NCBI GenBank assembly: GCA_934086815.1
Contig: CAKOIM010000009.1
Span: 1-43,435, forward strand
Direction of reading: 5' to 3'
Source of the DNA: an uncultured Bacilli bacterium
Lineage (GTDB): Bacteria; Bacillota_I; Bacilli_A; RF39; UBA660
DNA length: 43,435 bases
The notes under the pieces were generated by a model, which was not told the DNA's origin, searched no databases, and worked only from the letters and a program-made list of their open reading frames with translations. Shown here piece after piece: positions 1 through 8,998 of this stretch (the first letter of the stretch is position 1; each line of letters begins with the position of its first letter). Made by a program: the position numbers and the translations under genes.

Positions 1-2291
1 ATTTTATTAAATTCATTTTTAGTCATACCAATAGACTTAAGCATAGCAAACTCTCTTCTTCTTAAATTCATATTAGTGCTTATTGTATTAATAATATTAG
101 TAACACCAATTAAACTAATAACAATAATAAAACCATACAAGAATATTGCTACTAAAGTAATTAAACTTCTTTGTGCTTTAGCTTCTGTTTCAATATTAAA
201 CAAACTATAATTATTAATATTTTCATCAAGTAAATATTCTTTAATTAAACTTTCTAGTTTTTCTGCATCTGTTGATTTAATATATAAACTTCTTGAATTA
301 GTATCATTTACATTATAATTAGATACAATATAATCATAAAATTTATCACTTACTATAACTGTTGGAGTTTCACTATATACATTTTGAAGTCCCATTGGTA
401 AAGTATCAATTCTCTTTAAAATTTTAATACTTAAATCTTTATTATTAATAGAACCTGTTACTGTTTTAAATTTATTTAAATCAAATAAATTTACTTCTTT
501 ATAATTTTTACTATCCTCTTGATAATAAATACTTTTATCAATTAATAAACCCTTATAATCAAAATTAGTATCACTTATTTTATTTTCTTTAAGTATTCTT
601 TCAAATTCATCTTCACCTATAGCCATAATTCTAAGAGGTAAATCATTAATTCCATCATAGTTCTCTAATACATCTTCATTATAATATTTTTTATAATCAA
701 ATGTCATATTCATTCTTCTATTTATACTATATTTAGTAATATTATCCATTTTTATTATGTCATTAATTACTTTTTTAGATTCTTCTTTGCTTGTATCCTC
801 AAGATATACTTGAATATCATAATTAGCATCTTGATAATACTGATTTGTTAGTTTAAAGCCATAACTTATAAATGATGATAAAGAAATAAATACTGCAACA
901 CTTAATACAATTGATATAATCGTAGTTCTATTTCTTTTTTTATTTCTTTTTAAATTTTTATAAGCAATATCTCCCCCAACTCCAAATAATTTATTAACTA
1001 TTTTAGATGACTTAATTTTCTTACTATTTATTTTTATTTCATTATTATTTCTAATGGCTTCAATTGGTGAAATTTTACTACTTTTTTTAGCGGCTCTAAG
1101 AATAGATAAATATATTGTAACTGCTCCAAGTATAATGCTTAAAATTACTGGCCAAATAGATATACTAAACACAAATTTAAAATCATTAAAAGGATTCTTA
1201 GCAAAATAATTTATTATAATAACAAGTATATAATCAGCAAGTATACCTGATAATATACCTAACGGAATACCAATTAGACCAAGAATAAAACCTTCATGTA
1301 AAACATTTTTCTTTATTTGTTTACTTGTTGCTCCAATACTAGAAAGCATTCCATACATCTTTTTCTTCTCTTGATTAGCAATATCAAAACTATTTTTTAT
1401 AACAAACACACTTGTAAGTATTATAATACCTATTACTACACCCGCAACAGCATATAACATATTCATTGTTCTATCACTTAAACTAACGCCACTCCATCTT
1501 AAAAGTTCATCATTTAAAGTAATATTATATTTATTTAAATCTTTATCATTTGCTATATTATTTATATATTCTTTATAATATCCAGCATCTTTAAATAATA
1601 ATGAGACATTTATGTTATCACTTGCTTTATCGATTTTAGTAATCAATGTATACCCAGGAGCGCTATATCCTTCAATATTATAATTTAATCTTTCTGTAAT
1701 ACCTACAATTTTATATTCATGTTTACTTGTATCAGTTATATATTCATGGCAAAGATCAGTTTCTCCTTCTTCCACATAATATGGATTACTTTGATTAAGA
1801 ATTGTTCCATCAGTGCATACTCTTTTTCCAATATCTAAACTAATTGTATCACCTAGTTTTACCTTAGCATTATTTTTAAAAGTTACACTTACTATTATTT
1901 CTTTATCATTTTCAGGAAGCCTTCCATAAACTAATTTTAATGTAGTATTTGAAAAAGCTTCATTAGTATACCCTTGAACATAAGCATAAGGTTTATACTT
2001 ATTCGTATTATCAAATTTAGCATAACCTAAGGTCTCAGACATATACATATTTTTCACATGACTATTATTAGTAAAATATTTTATATCATCTTTACTCACA
2101 TTTTCAACCGTTAAGTGTCTATTTCCTCCATCTGTAATAGCTATATTTACTAAAGTTGCTTGAAATGATGTAACCATACCTGCAACTGCACATATTAAAG
2201 CTACTGACAGTAAAATTCCAATTATTGTTACTATTGTTCTTTTTTTATTAAGTTTTAAATTTTTAATTGTAAGTTCATTTAATATTTTCAT
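1..2291 (-). CDS. ABC transporter permease, MacB/FtsX type, 3' end cut by window edge
   Basis: The reading frame stays open from ATG at 2291 to the left edge, about 763 codons, so the C-terminus is missing. A TM helix sits near residues 20-40, followed by a ~230-residue extracytoplasmic segment. A first FtsX core begins near residue 270 and contains QEKKKMYGMLSSIGAT. A second TM near residue 452 follows RNKKRNRTT, then another external domain, then a second FtsX core near residue 709 containing RRREFAMLKSIGMTK. This N-TM, external domain, 3-TM layout given twice is typical of ~850-residue peptide- or lipid-handling ABC permeases, so roughly the last two helices are off the edge. Its ATG lies two bases after the ATPase stop, so the two are co-translated partners. 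The substrate is unknown; related two-gene transporters often expel antimicrobial peptides or move lipoproteins. Confidence 0.93.
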   Translation of the reverse strand, partial: MKILNELTIKNLKLNKKRTIVTIIGILLSVALICAVAGMVTSFQATLVNIAITDGGNRHLTVENVSKDDIKYFTNNSHVKNMYMSETLGYAKFDNTNKYKPYAYVQGYTNEAFSNTTLKLVYGRLPENDKEIIVSVTFKNNAKVKLGDTISLDIGKRVCTDGTILNQSNPYYVEEGETDLCHEYITDTSKHEYKIVGITERLNYNIEGYSAPGYTLITKIDKASDNINVSLLFKDAGYYKEYINNIANDKDLNKYNITLNDELLRWSGVSLSDRTMNMLYAVAGVVIGIIILTSVFVIKNSFDIANQEKKKMYGMLSSIGATSKQIKKNVLHEGFILGLIGIPLGILSGILADYILVIIINYFAKNPFNDFKFVFSISIWPVILSIILGAVTIYLSILRAAKKSSKISPIEAIRNNNEIKINSKKIKSSKIVNKLFGVGGDIAYKNLKRNKKRNRTTIISIVLSVAVFISLSSFISYGFKLTNQYYQDANYDIQVYLEDTSKEESKKVINDIIKMDNITKYSINRRMNMTFDYKKYYNEDVLENYDGINDLPLRIMAIGEDEFERILKENKISDTNFDYKGLLIDKSIYYQEDSKNYKEVNLFDLNKFKTVTGSINNKDLSIKILKRIDTLPMGLQNVYSETPTVIVSDKFYDYIVSNYNVNDTNSRSLYIKSTDAEKLESLIKEYLLDENINNYSLFNIETEAKAQRSLITLVAIFLYGFIIVISLIGVTNIINTISTNMNLRRREFAMLKSIGMTKNEFNK

Positions 2292-2293
2292 AG

Positions 2294-2971
2294 TTAATTC
2301 CTTACATCACTTATTATTTTACCATCTTCAATAGTAATAATTCTATTTGCAACACTAGCTATTTCTGCATCATGGGTAATAACAATAATAGTTTGATTAT
2401 ATTTTTCATTAGATTCCTTTAACAAAGCAATTATTTCATCACTAGCTTTCGAATCTAGGTTTCCTGTTGGTTCATCCGCTAAGACCAAGGCCGGATGATT
2501 AATTAATGCTCTTCCTATTGAAACCCTTTGTTGTTGTCCCCCAGATAATTCATTAGGTAAATGCATTTTTCTTTTTTCTAAGCCTAATATATCTAATAAT
2601 TCATTTACAGTATTTTCATCTACTTTTTGACCATCTAATTTACATGGTAAAGTAATGTTTTCAACGACATTTAAAATAGGTATTAAATTATAAAATTGAT
2701 ATATTAACCCTATTTGTCTTCTTCTAAATATTGCAAGAGCATCATTATTCATATTATATATATCAACGCCATCAACATATACTTTCCCACTTGTTGGTCT
2801 ATCTACACCTCCAAGTAAATGTAGGAGTGTTGATTTACCACTTCCACTAGCACCAACAATAGCTACAAAATCTCCTTTTTCAACACTAAAACTTAAGTTA
2901 TCTACGGCATTTATTAAAGACGTTCCATTTTTATAAGTTTTAACTAAATTTTCTACTTTTAAAATTTCCAT
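2294..2971 (-). CDS. ABC transporter ATP-binding protein, LolD/MacB type
   Basis: 225 aa, full length for this family. Walker A GASGSGKST is at residues 40-48, the Q-loop near 92, the signature LSGGQQQR at 142-149, and Walker B VLADEP at 163-168 followed by the TGNLD D-loop typical of the LolD/MacB/SalX group; the H-loop histidine is in VITHD. It supplies the ATPase for the permease just downstream. The start at 2971 has a good ribosome site (AAAGGA, 9 bases upstream). It follows the membrane-anchored gene by about 57 bases, a gap that holds a palindrome and possible promoter. The energy role is certain; the substrate is not known. Confidence 0.95.
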   Translation of the reverse strand: MEILKVENLVKTYKNGTSLINAVDNLSFSVEKGDFVAIVGASGSGKSTLLHLLGGVDRPTSGKVYVDGVDIYNMNNDALAIFRRRQIGLIYQFYNLIPILNVVENITLPCKLDGQKVDENTVNELLDILGLEKRKMHLPNELSGGQQQRVSIGRALINHPALVLADEPTGNLDSKASDEIIALLKESNEKYNQTIIVITHDAEIASVANRIITIEDGKIISDVRN

Positions 2972-2998
2972 ATAATCATTCCTTTCATTAACAATGAT

Positions 2999-3026
2999 AT
3001 AATAGTTAAGTGACTTTAAAGTGACA
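2999..3026 (-). promoter_or_regulatory. candidate promoter with palindromic operator before the ABC genes
   Basis: On the minus strand a weak -35 (TGTCAC) and a -10 (TATTAT) are separated by 16 bases. The spacer carries the perfect 10-bp palindrome ACTTTAAAGT (3013-3022), which is also part of a GTCACTT direct repeat. A symmetric site inside a promoter spacer suggests control by a dimeric regulator. This is inferred from sequence shape only. Confidence 0.3.
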
Positions 3027-3028
3027 TT

Positions 3029-3763
3029 TTATATAGTTGTAATTACTTTTTCTTCATAATTATTTAAATTAGCAAAAAATTTATTATATTCATCTAGTGA
3101 TGTTTCATCTTCAAAATACAATTGTCCATTTTGAATATACCAAGATTCCTTATTATTTACCATAAATTCAAAAAACATTTTATACTTGTTTAAAAAATTC
3201 AAATAACTATCTAACCCTTGGTTTAATTCCGTAAATGTTTCATCATTATCGTCTCTTATATATTCAAAATAATATTCTTTAAAATATTCGTTTATGTCTT
3301 TATCTAAATAATTTTCTATATTTTCCTTAGTATTTAGATCAGTTATATTTCCTTTAATGCTTTCTACTTTTTTAATCGTATCTTCAATATATTTTAAACT
3401 ATCATCAAATTCTTTTCCATCATTTTTAAAATTTTCAATACTCAGCAAATCAATTAGTTTTTCAGCCTCCATAATTTCCCTTAAATCTTTTAATTCTTTA
3501 ATTAAGTCTTTTAAATAATTTTTCACGGCTTTTTCTACAATAAGATAATCACTATTAGTAACATAATTATTAAGCATTTCATCTAAAGAACTATCATCTA
3601 CACCTTTTGTTTCAATAACATACTCGATTTTGCTAAATTCACTTTCAAGTTTTATTTCATTACGGACAATATAAAACATCACATAAACAACAATACTCCA
3701 AAATGCAATAACAAAAAATGTTGCAATAGTTAATATTAAAACAATATCCCTTTTCTTAGTCAA
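3029..3763 (-). CDS. membrane-anchored extracytoplasmic coiled-coil protein of unknown function
   Basis: About 244 aa. One hydrophobic helix lies at about residues 8-31; the rest is acidic, lysine-rich and mostly helical with heptad-like spacing, likely outside the membrane. No family recognised. The frame can open at GTG (3772), but AGGTGAT, a near-perfect ribosome site, overlaps that codon and sits five bases before TTG at 3763, so I prefer the TTG start. It precedes the ABC ATPase in the same direction and may be an accessory or sensor subunit of that transporter, which is guilt by association only. It diverges from the cotF-like pair. Confidence 0.7.
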   Translation of the reverse strand: MTKKRDIVLILTIATFFVIAFWSIVVYVMFYIVRNEIKLESEFSKIEYVIETKGVDDSSLDEMLNNYVTNSDYLIVEKAVKNYLKDLIKELKDLREIMEAEKLIDLLSIENFKNDGKEFDDSLKYIEDTIKKVESIKGNITDLNTKENIENYLDKDINEYFKEYYFEYIRDDNDETFTELNQGLDSYLNFLNKYKMFFEFMVNNKESWYIQNGQLYFEDETSLDEYNKFFANLNNYEEKVITTI

Positions 3764-3865
3764 TTTTATCACCTATGTTAATATTATCACTTTTTTTAAA
3801 TTTTATAAACTTTAATACATATTTTTTTTAACATAAGTTATCATAATAAAGAAAGGATGGAATAA

Positions 3866-4054
3866 ATGAGTACAAAAGATTTAGCTTATATTAAAGATGT
3901 TTTTAATTGGAACATAATAGCTTTAAAAAAATATCAAGAATATCAAAACTATATTCAAGATACGCAAATCATTAAACTATTAGATAAGTTAATTAAAGAA
4001 CATCAAAATAATTGCGACAAATTAATTATGTTATTGGAGGAAAATCATGAATGA
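3866..4054 (+). CDS. small helical protein, probable CotF-like spore-coat partner
   Basis: 62 aa, almost entirely helical, with the pattern YIKDVFNW near the start and a histidine/leucine-rich second helix, as in ferritin-like or coat-F halves. Ribosome site AAAGGATGG precedes the ATG. Its last eight bases overlap the next gene, indicating translational coupling. CATAAGTTA at 3832-3840 resembles the CATA-N3-TA -10 box of mother-cell sigma factors (sigma E/K), but no convincing -35 is seen. I infer a two-gene CotF-type unit. The family link of this gene alone is weak; the link of its partner is better. Confidence 0.6.
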   Translation: MSTKDLAYIKDVFNWNIIALKKYQEYQNYIQDTQIIKLLDKLIKEHQNNCDKLIMLLEENHE

Positions 4055-4307
4055 TAAATATTATTTAATGGATGTATTGAATACAGAAAAAAATTTTTCT
4101 GTAAATTTAGTATATGCGATGAATGAGGCAAGTACTAAAAAGATATATAATGAATATTTTAATGCTTTTAAAAGCATTAACAAGTTAGTTAAAGATACAT
4201 TTAATTTAGCATATAGTCTTGGCTTTTACAAAATAGATGCAGAAACCGAAAAGAAAATTAATACTGCAAAAAAAGAACTAACCAATGAGTTAAACTCAAA
4301 TAATTAG
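4047..4307 (+). CDS. CotF-family (Coat_F) spore coat-like protein
   Basis: 86 aa. The order is LMDVLNTEKNFSVNLVYAMNEAS, a middle helix, then LAYSLGFYKI. This matches the Coat_F pattern, in which a D-L-x-x-E-K stretch, a conserved E-A-(S/T) and a terminal G-(W/F)-Y-x-(V/I) follow a two-helix bundle. Known members are outer spore-coat proteins or ferritin-like proteins of spore-formers. It overlaps the upstream small gene and ends on a stop codon that overlaps, on the opposite strand, the stop of the next gene. A two-tiered hairpin covers its end. If correct, the organism, or its recent ancestor, sporulates. Confidence 0.65.
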   Translation: MNDKYYLMDVLNTEKNFSVNLVYAMNEASTKKIYNEYFNAFKSINKLVKDTFNLAYSLGFYKIDAETEKKINTAKKELTNELNSNN

Positions 4308-4322
4308 TTCTTTTTCATTTTT
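4266..4322. terminator. bidirectional terminator at converging gene ends
   Basis: Perfect 10-bp stem AAAAGAACTA (4271-4280) with TAGTTCTTTT (4305-4314). The loop contains a second small hairpin, TGAGT-TAA-ACTCA. T-runs follow on both strands. It overlaps the stop codons of both converging genes. Confidence 0.85.
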
Positions 4323-4717
4323 TTTACTCGTACGAATAAATTATTATCATCTTCACCTGCTAAAGATAAATAACATTTATTTTTGAATCTCTTATTTCTT
4401 TCAACTATTACAGTATTATGAAGAATATCCACAGGTTGATTATTTTCAAAAAGCCAAATTGTATGTTCCCTATTATTCCACATATATAATTCATTTTGTA
4501 ATTGAAAATTTATTTCTAAAGCAATATTTTCAAGATAATTAAAACCACCTAAAAGCACGGGAATTTTGTACTTTTTTATAAACGTTTCTATTTTATCCAA
4601 AGATTTTAAATTAAACATATTTAAATATATTCTTTCTTGAAACATTTCATACAAAGCCGCTATATAGTAACATACTTCTTCATAACTAACATCATCATCT
4701 TTAAAATTCAACCACAT
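4304..4717 (-). CDS. hypothetical protein, 137 aa
   Basis: Not recognised. A soluble, mixed alpha/beta protein rich in aromatic and asparagine residues, starting MWLNFKDDDVSYEEV and with a basic tail (VRVKKMKKN); no signal peptide or TM helix. The ATG is preceded by AAGAGGG. It is the last gene of the uvrB-to-here minus-strand run, 15 bases after the preceding membrane protein, and ends in the shared bidirectional terminator. Function unknown. Confidence 0.75.
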   Translation of the reverse strand: MWLNFKDDDVSYEEVCYYIAALYEMFQERIYLNMFNLKSLDKIETFIKKYKIPVLLGGFNYLENIALEINFQLQNELYMWNNREHTIWLFENNQPVDILHNTVIVERNKRFKNKCYLSLAGEDDNNLFVRVKKMKKN

Positions 4718-4732
4718 AAAACCCTCTTATAT

Positions 4733-5281
4733 TTATAAATGTTTTTTTCTTGATAAAACTAATGGTTTTTCTTTTTCTAATGTTTCATCTAAACCTAAAT
4801 CATAAGTAAATTCCCTATCATTAGTTTTTTCTTCCTTTACTCTTTCCTCAGATTTTTCATTTATTTCCATCATTTTTAAATAGGTATTAACTTCTTCTAA
4901 TATTTCGTTATATTTTTTATTAGTGTAACGATTATATATAAACTCAAAGCTTAGCCCTCCTATTAAGGAAATCACATATAAAAACTTAATAATTGGTAAG
5001 GTAAATAAATTAATACCATTTAGAAATACACAAAATATTATTACAATCAATACTACATTTATTAAAGAAAAACCTCCACAAGAAGACCATAAATCTTTAG
5101 CTACTTTGTCTGTTTTTCCAATATATTTTTTAATATCTTTTTTGTTAAACTCTATAGCTTTTTTTATTCTTTCAGCTTTTGTTTCATCTTTAAATAAATC
5201 ATTTAAACTAGTTAAACCAATTTCTCCAGCAAAGACTTTTTCTAATATTTTTATATCTTCGCCATTTATTTTATCTTTCAC
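4733..5281 (-). CDS. hypothetical membrane protein with two TM helices
   Basis: 182 aa. A charged helical N-terminus (residues 1-65) is followed by two adjacent hydrophobic helices at roughly 68-88 and 93-110, then a charged, Glu/Lys-rich cytoplasmic tail. The start is GTG at 5281, supported by the strong ribosome site AAGGAAGTGAT. It sits 46 bases after the GH25 lysozyme gene and 15 before the 137-aa gene. No family recognised; the pattern suggests a small inner-membrane scaffold or regulator, which is inference. Confidence 0.7.
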   Translation of the reverse strand: MKDKINGEDIKILEKVFAGEIGLTSLNDLFKDETKAERIKKAIEFNKKDIKKYIGKTDKVAKDLWSSCGGFSLINVVLIVIIFCVFLNGINLFTLPIIKFLYVISLIGGLSFEFIYNRYTNKKYNEILEEVNTYLKMMEINEKSEERVKEEKTNDREFTYDLGLDETLEKEKPLVLSRKKHL

Positions 5282-5327
5282 AAAATCACTTCCTTAACAC
5301 GTATTATATTACTAATATTTTAAAAAA

Positions 5328-6512
5328 TCAATTTAAGTAACGAATATCTATATCAACATCACCATTTATACCGTTTACTTTGCCATTACTACATATTTGC
5401 CAATATTCATAATCTTTTCGATAATCTGTATTTTTTGTATAATGAGCTAACCAAACCGGATAACTCGTCGGTTGCCAAATTTTTTCTAGATATAATTTAC
5501 TACTATAAAGTAATCCCTTATAACCATGTTCTTCCACTGTTTTCATAAAACCTTCGGCTATATTTGTTAAACCAAAGAAACTTAAATCAAAATCATTAAA
5601 ACTATTCCAATTTTCCCAGTCAAAAGCAATATTTAAATCTACTTTATAATCTTTAATTTTGTCTATTACCCACAAAGCATCACTTACAGCTCTTTTATAA
5701 GTATTTGCATAAGAATAAAAATAAATTCCCACTGGAATACCTACGGCATTAGCGTTAGAAATATTTTGAATAAACTTAGAGTCTAAATAATTTTCGCCAT
5801 TTATTCCACTAGATGAACCCACTCTTATAAATACAAATTCTACCCCAGCCTCTTTTAGAGCATTAAAATCTATGTCTTGTTGCCATTTAGAAACATCAAT
5901 ACCTATTTGAGTATTTTTATTTTTATATTCTTTAACTATATCACTAAACAAAACCTCATTTTTATTTGTACTTGATTTTGTCCGAGGCTCTACGACATTT
6001 AATGTGAACTTCTTTTCCGTAACATTATTACTAGAGTCCGTAGCTTTAAATGTTAAATCGTAAGAACCCTTTTCTGAAACATTATAGAAACCTTCTATTT
6101 CGCATACCGGATTATTATCGTAATTATCTCCACATAAAATTTTATCAAGTAAATTACTAGTATCACCCACAGTAATATTATAACTTTTACCAAGCCATAC
6201 CAAAGGGGCTTCTCTATCTACAATATTAATTTCAACACTTTGTTTTAGCTTTATATTATCTTCATTAACATATTCGTAATTAATTTCTTTTTTTCCTAGT
6301 TTTGTTGTATCTATCTTATAATTATCTACGATTTTACCATTTATACTTTTTATTAACGTTGATACATAAGTATCACTTAAAAAATCTATATTTTTATCTT
6401 CTATGTATGTAATTTCTACTTTAGCAGTTTTTATTCTAATAAATTGATATAAAAAATAAATACTTATTATAGCTAATATAGAAACTAAAACAATTACTAT
6501 CTTTTTTTTCAT
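5328..6512 (-). CDS. membrane-anchored GH25 lysozyme (N-acetylmuramidase) with Ig-like domains
   Basis: 394 aa. An N-terminal TM helix (about residues 4-24) acts as anchor or uncleaved signal. It is followed by two Ig/cadherin-like beta modules; the second ends with the TDSSNNVTEKKFTLNV pattern of DUF5011-like domains. The C-terminal ~195 residues are a GH25 muramidase: GIDVSKWQ opens it, FDWEN carries the catalytic D-x-E pair, and PVWLAHYT and the terminal DVDIDIRYLN are family hallmarks. It would cleave the MurNAc-GlcNAc bond in peptidoglycan at the cell surface. It follows the SDR gene by 19 bases in the same operon. Confidence 0.93.
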   Translation of the reverse strand: MKKKIVIVLVSILAIISIYFLYQFIRIKTAKVEITYIEDKNIDFLSDTYVSTLIKSINGKIVDNYKIDTTKLGKKEINYEYVNEDNIKLKQSVEINIVDREAPLVWLGKSYNITVGDTSNLLDKILCGDNYDNNPVCEIEGFYNVSEKGSYDLTFKATDSSNNVTEKKFTLNVVEPRTKSSTNKNEVLFSDIVKEYKNKNTQIGIDVSKWQQDIDFNALKEAGVEFVFIRVGSSSGINGENYLDSKFIQNISNANAVGIPVGIYFYSYANTYKRAVSDALWVIDKIKDYKVDLNIAFDWENWNSFNDFDLSFFGLTNIAEGFMKTVEEHGYKGLLYSSKLYLEKIWQPTSYPVWLAHYTKNTDYRKDYEYWQICSNGKVNGINGDVDIDIRYLN

Positions 6513-6531
6513 TTTTCACTTCCCAACTACA

Positions 6532-7287
6532 TTATTTTTTTAATTTTTTTCCTTGAATATGATAAGTAATTAATAATTGCAATTTTAATGGAGCTAATCT
6601 TGTTAAAAATATAGCTATTTTCATTCTTAATGTAGGAATAATAACCATTTTCTTTTTAAACATTTTATTAATGGCATATTCTGCGACATACTTAGGATCT
6701 GCTTCTTTTATACTAAATTCTCCATGTGCAACTTTATTAAAATTAGTGTTTACTGGCCCAGGGCATAAAGCCCCAATATATACCTTGCTCCCACTTTGTC
6801 TTAATTCTTCGTGTATAGCCAAAGTAAGTTTAGTTATATAATTTTTTGTCGCATAATATGTGCTTAATCTTGGCCCCGCCATAAAACCAGCTGATGAACA
6901 AACATTTAAGATATACCCTTTATTTAATTTAATAAAATCTTTTAAAAATAACTTAGTTAAAATATGATAAGCTTTAATATTTAAATCAATCATCTCAAGT
7001 TCCCGATTTAAATCAGTATCTTGAAATAACCCAAATAAACCAAAACCGGCATTATTAATTAAAATATCAATATTCATATCTTTTGTCAGTTCATAAAGTT
7101 TATAAACATTCTCCATTTTTAATAAATCTAAGGCAATTACTTTTACATCTACACTTAAATCATTTTTTATTTTTTCTAAACTTTCTTTATCTCGCGCCAC
7201 TAATACTAAATCAATTTTTTTACTAGCAAGTGTGTAAGCCATATGTTTACCTATTCCACTTGATGCCCCCGTAATTAATGCAACCAT
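6532..7287 (-). CDS. short-chain dehydrogenase/reductase (SDR)
   Basis: 251 aa, classical SDR length. GASSGIG near residues 7-13 binds the cofactor, NNAG is near 88, the active-site serine precedes YYATKNY (Y-x3-K, around 145-151), and PGPVNT follows. The extended C-terminus is basic and hydrophobic (KIAIFLTRLAPLKLQL), as in the DltE/YqjQ-like group, and may touch the membrane. Ribosome site AAAGGA. It lies between ppaC and the lysozyme gene. Substrate unknown. Confidence 0.93.
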   Translation of the reverse strand: MVALITGASSGIGKHMAYTLASKKIDLVLVARDKESLEKIKNDLSVDVKVIALDLLKMENVYKLYELTKDMNIDILINNAGFGLFGLFQDTDLNRELEMIDLNIKAYHILTKLFLKDFIKLNKGYILNVCSSAGFMAGPRLSTYYATKNYITKLTLAIHEELRQSGSKVYIGALCPGPVNTNFNKVAHGEFSIKEADPKYVAEYAINKMFKKKMVIIPTLRMKIAIFLTRLAPLKLQLLITYHIQGKKLKK

Positions 7288-7334
7288 CTAATCAGTCCTT
7301 TCTTTATAAAAAAGAAGAGGCATTAATATAACAC

Positions 7335-8948
7335 CTATTCTTCCATAACACTCAATATATTAGGTAATATTTGTTTCTTTCTTGAAACAATATTTGGAAT
7401 AAATACACCCTCAAATACTTCATCTAAACCAAAAGCATCTTTAATAATATCACCTGCATTACTGCTATAAATTACATAAGAGCCATTTTTAATTATATCA
7501 GTTACAAATATACAAACTATATTAAAATCATTATGAACCATTTCATCTAAATTATTAACAAATTCATCAATATTTTTATTAATAGTTTCAAAATCTAATG
7601 TCATTACTTGACCAATTCCTAAGTTTTTATCATTTACCACAAAAGATTTAAAATCACTCTTAATTAAATCGTTAACACTCATTCCTTCAATTGATGAAGC
7701 AGCTTTTAACATTTCAATTCCATATTTTTCTACGTCTACTGAAGCAATTTTAGCTAATTTTGATACAGCAAAACGATCACTTTCTGTAGTTGTTGGACTA
7801 GTTAGTAATAAAGTATCTGACAAAATTGCCGATAACATTAAACCTGCCATATTTTTAGGAATCTTTACATTACTTTCTTTATACATATCATAAATCATTG
7901 TAGATGTACAACCTACTGGCTTAGAACGAAAATTTATCGGAACATTCGTACCAATAGCCCCTAAATTATGATGGTCTATGATTTCTAAAATATCAGCTTC
8001 TTCAATACCTTCTACAGATTGTGCTAAATTATTATGATCAACTAATATAACCTTTTGTTTTTCATATTCATTAGGTCCAGTTAATCTAATCAAACCTAAA
8101 CATTCATTTCTATTATTAATAACTGGATAATTAGTATGATTAATTTTATGAGTCATTGTTTTAAAGTCTGTGTAATAATCTTCTTCATTTACAGTTACAG
8201 GACTATTATTAATATTAATCGTTTTAATATAATTACTTAGCATAATTTTTGTTGCAATATTAAAGCTATCTAATTCACTAGAAATAATATTTACATTATT
8301 ATCCTTAGCTTTCTTAATTAAATCTTCTTCTATCGTAGCATTTAGAGCTAGTATAATTAATTTTACATGAGAGTTAATTGCATAATCTAAAACTTTATAT
8401 CTATCCCCAACTATTAAAATATCTTCTTCACTTAATTTAAGTTCATCTTTTAAAGTTTTAGCTTGCATTCCTGCACTTAATATTTTCCCACTTATTACTT
8501 CATCACATTTAACAATAATTTTTCCATTTAATGTTTCACAAATATTATCTAATGTTGTTTCCACAATCTTTTTATCGCCATTTATTAAGTATTTAGCTAA
8601 CTCTTTTAGTGTTACATATCCTGTTAACTTTCTTTCTTCATCCACTAAAGGAATTGCTGTTATATTATGTTTACGCATAACCTTAAATGCTTCGTCAATA
8701 GATTTACATTCATTGATATATGCCTTCTTATCATAATTTATGTCTTTTATTCTTATTCTTACATCATTTAAATAACTTGGAACAGATACTTTAAAATAAT
8801 CTAAAACAAACTTGCTTTCATTATTTATGTTACCTAGCACTTTTGGTACAGTTTTATCACCCAATTCATTTTTTAAATATGAAAGAGCAATACTTGAACA
8901 CACTGTATCCGTATCCGGACTTTTATGTCCAAAAATAAATGTTTGCAT
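7335..8948 (-). CDS. ppaC: manganese-dependent inorganic pyrophosphatase (family II) with CBS and DRTGG domains
   Basis: Hydrolyses pyrophosphate to phosphate. About 537 aa, the long regulated form. GHKSPDTDT at the N-terminus and DHHNLGAIGTN near residue 325 supply the metal-binding DHH motifs; a CBS pair flanks a DRTGG domain (about residues 65-300), as in the nucleotide-regulated enzymes of Clostridium and Desulfitobacterium; SDTLLLTSP begins the DHHA2-side region. The frame opens five codons earlier, but GAGGTGG lies inside that stretch and is placed for the ATG at 8948 (MQTFIFGH). It follows uvrB by 50 bases. Confidence 0.95.
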   Translation of the reverse strand: MQTFIFGHKSPDTDTVCSSIALSYLKNELGDKTVPKVLGNINNESKFVLDYFKVSVPSYLNDVRIRIKDINYDKKAYINECKSIDEAFKVMRKHNITAIPLVDEERKLTGYVTLKELAKYLINGDKKIVETTLDNICETLNGKIIVKCDEVISGKILSAGMQAKTLKDELKLSEEDILIVGDRYKVLDYAINSHVKLIILALNATIEEDLIKKAKDNNVNIISSELDSFNIATKIMLSNYIKTININNSPVTVNEEDYYTDFKTMTHKINHTNYPVINNRNECLGLIRLTGPNEYEKQKVILVDHNNLAQSVEGIEEADILEIIDHHNLGAIGTNVPINFRSKPVGCTSTMIYDMYKESNVKIPKNMAGLMLSAILSDTLLLTSPTTTESDRFAVSKLAKIASVDVEKYGIEMLKAASSIEGMSVNDLIKSDFKSFVVNDKNLGIGQVMTLDFETINKNIDEFVNNLDEMVHNDFNIVCIFVTDIIKNGSYVIYSSNAGDIIKDAFGLDEVFEGVFIPNIVSRKKQILPNILSVMEE

Positions 8949-8998
8949 TTTACCACCTCGCATTATGATTTTATCATACTTTTTTTAATTTTTAAATA

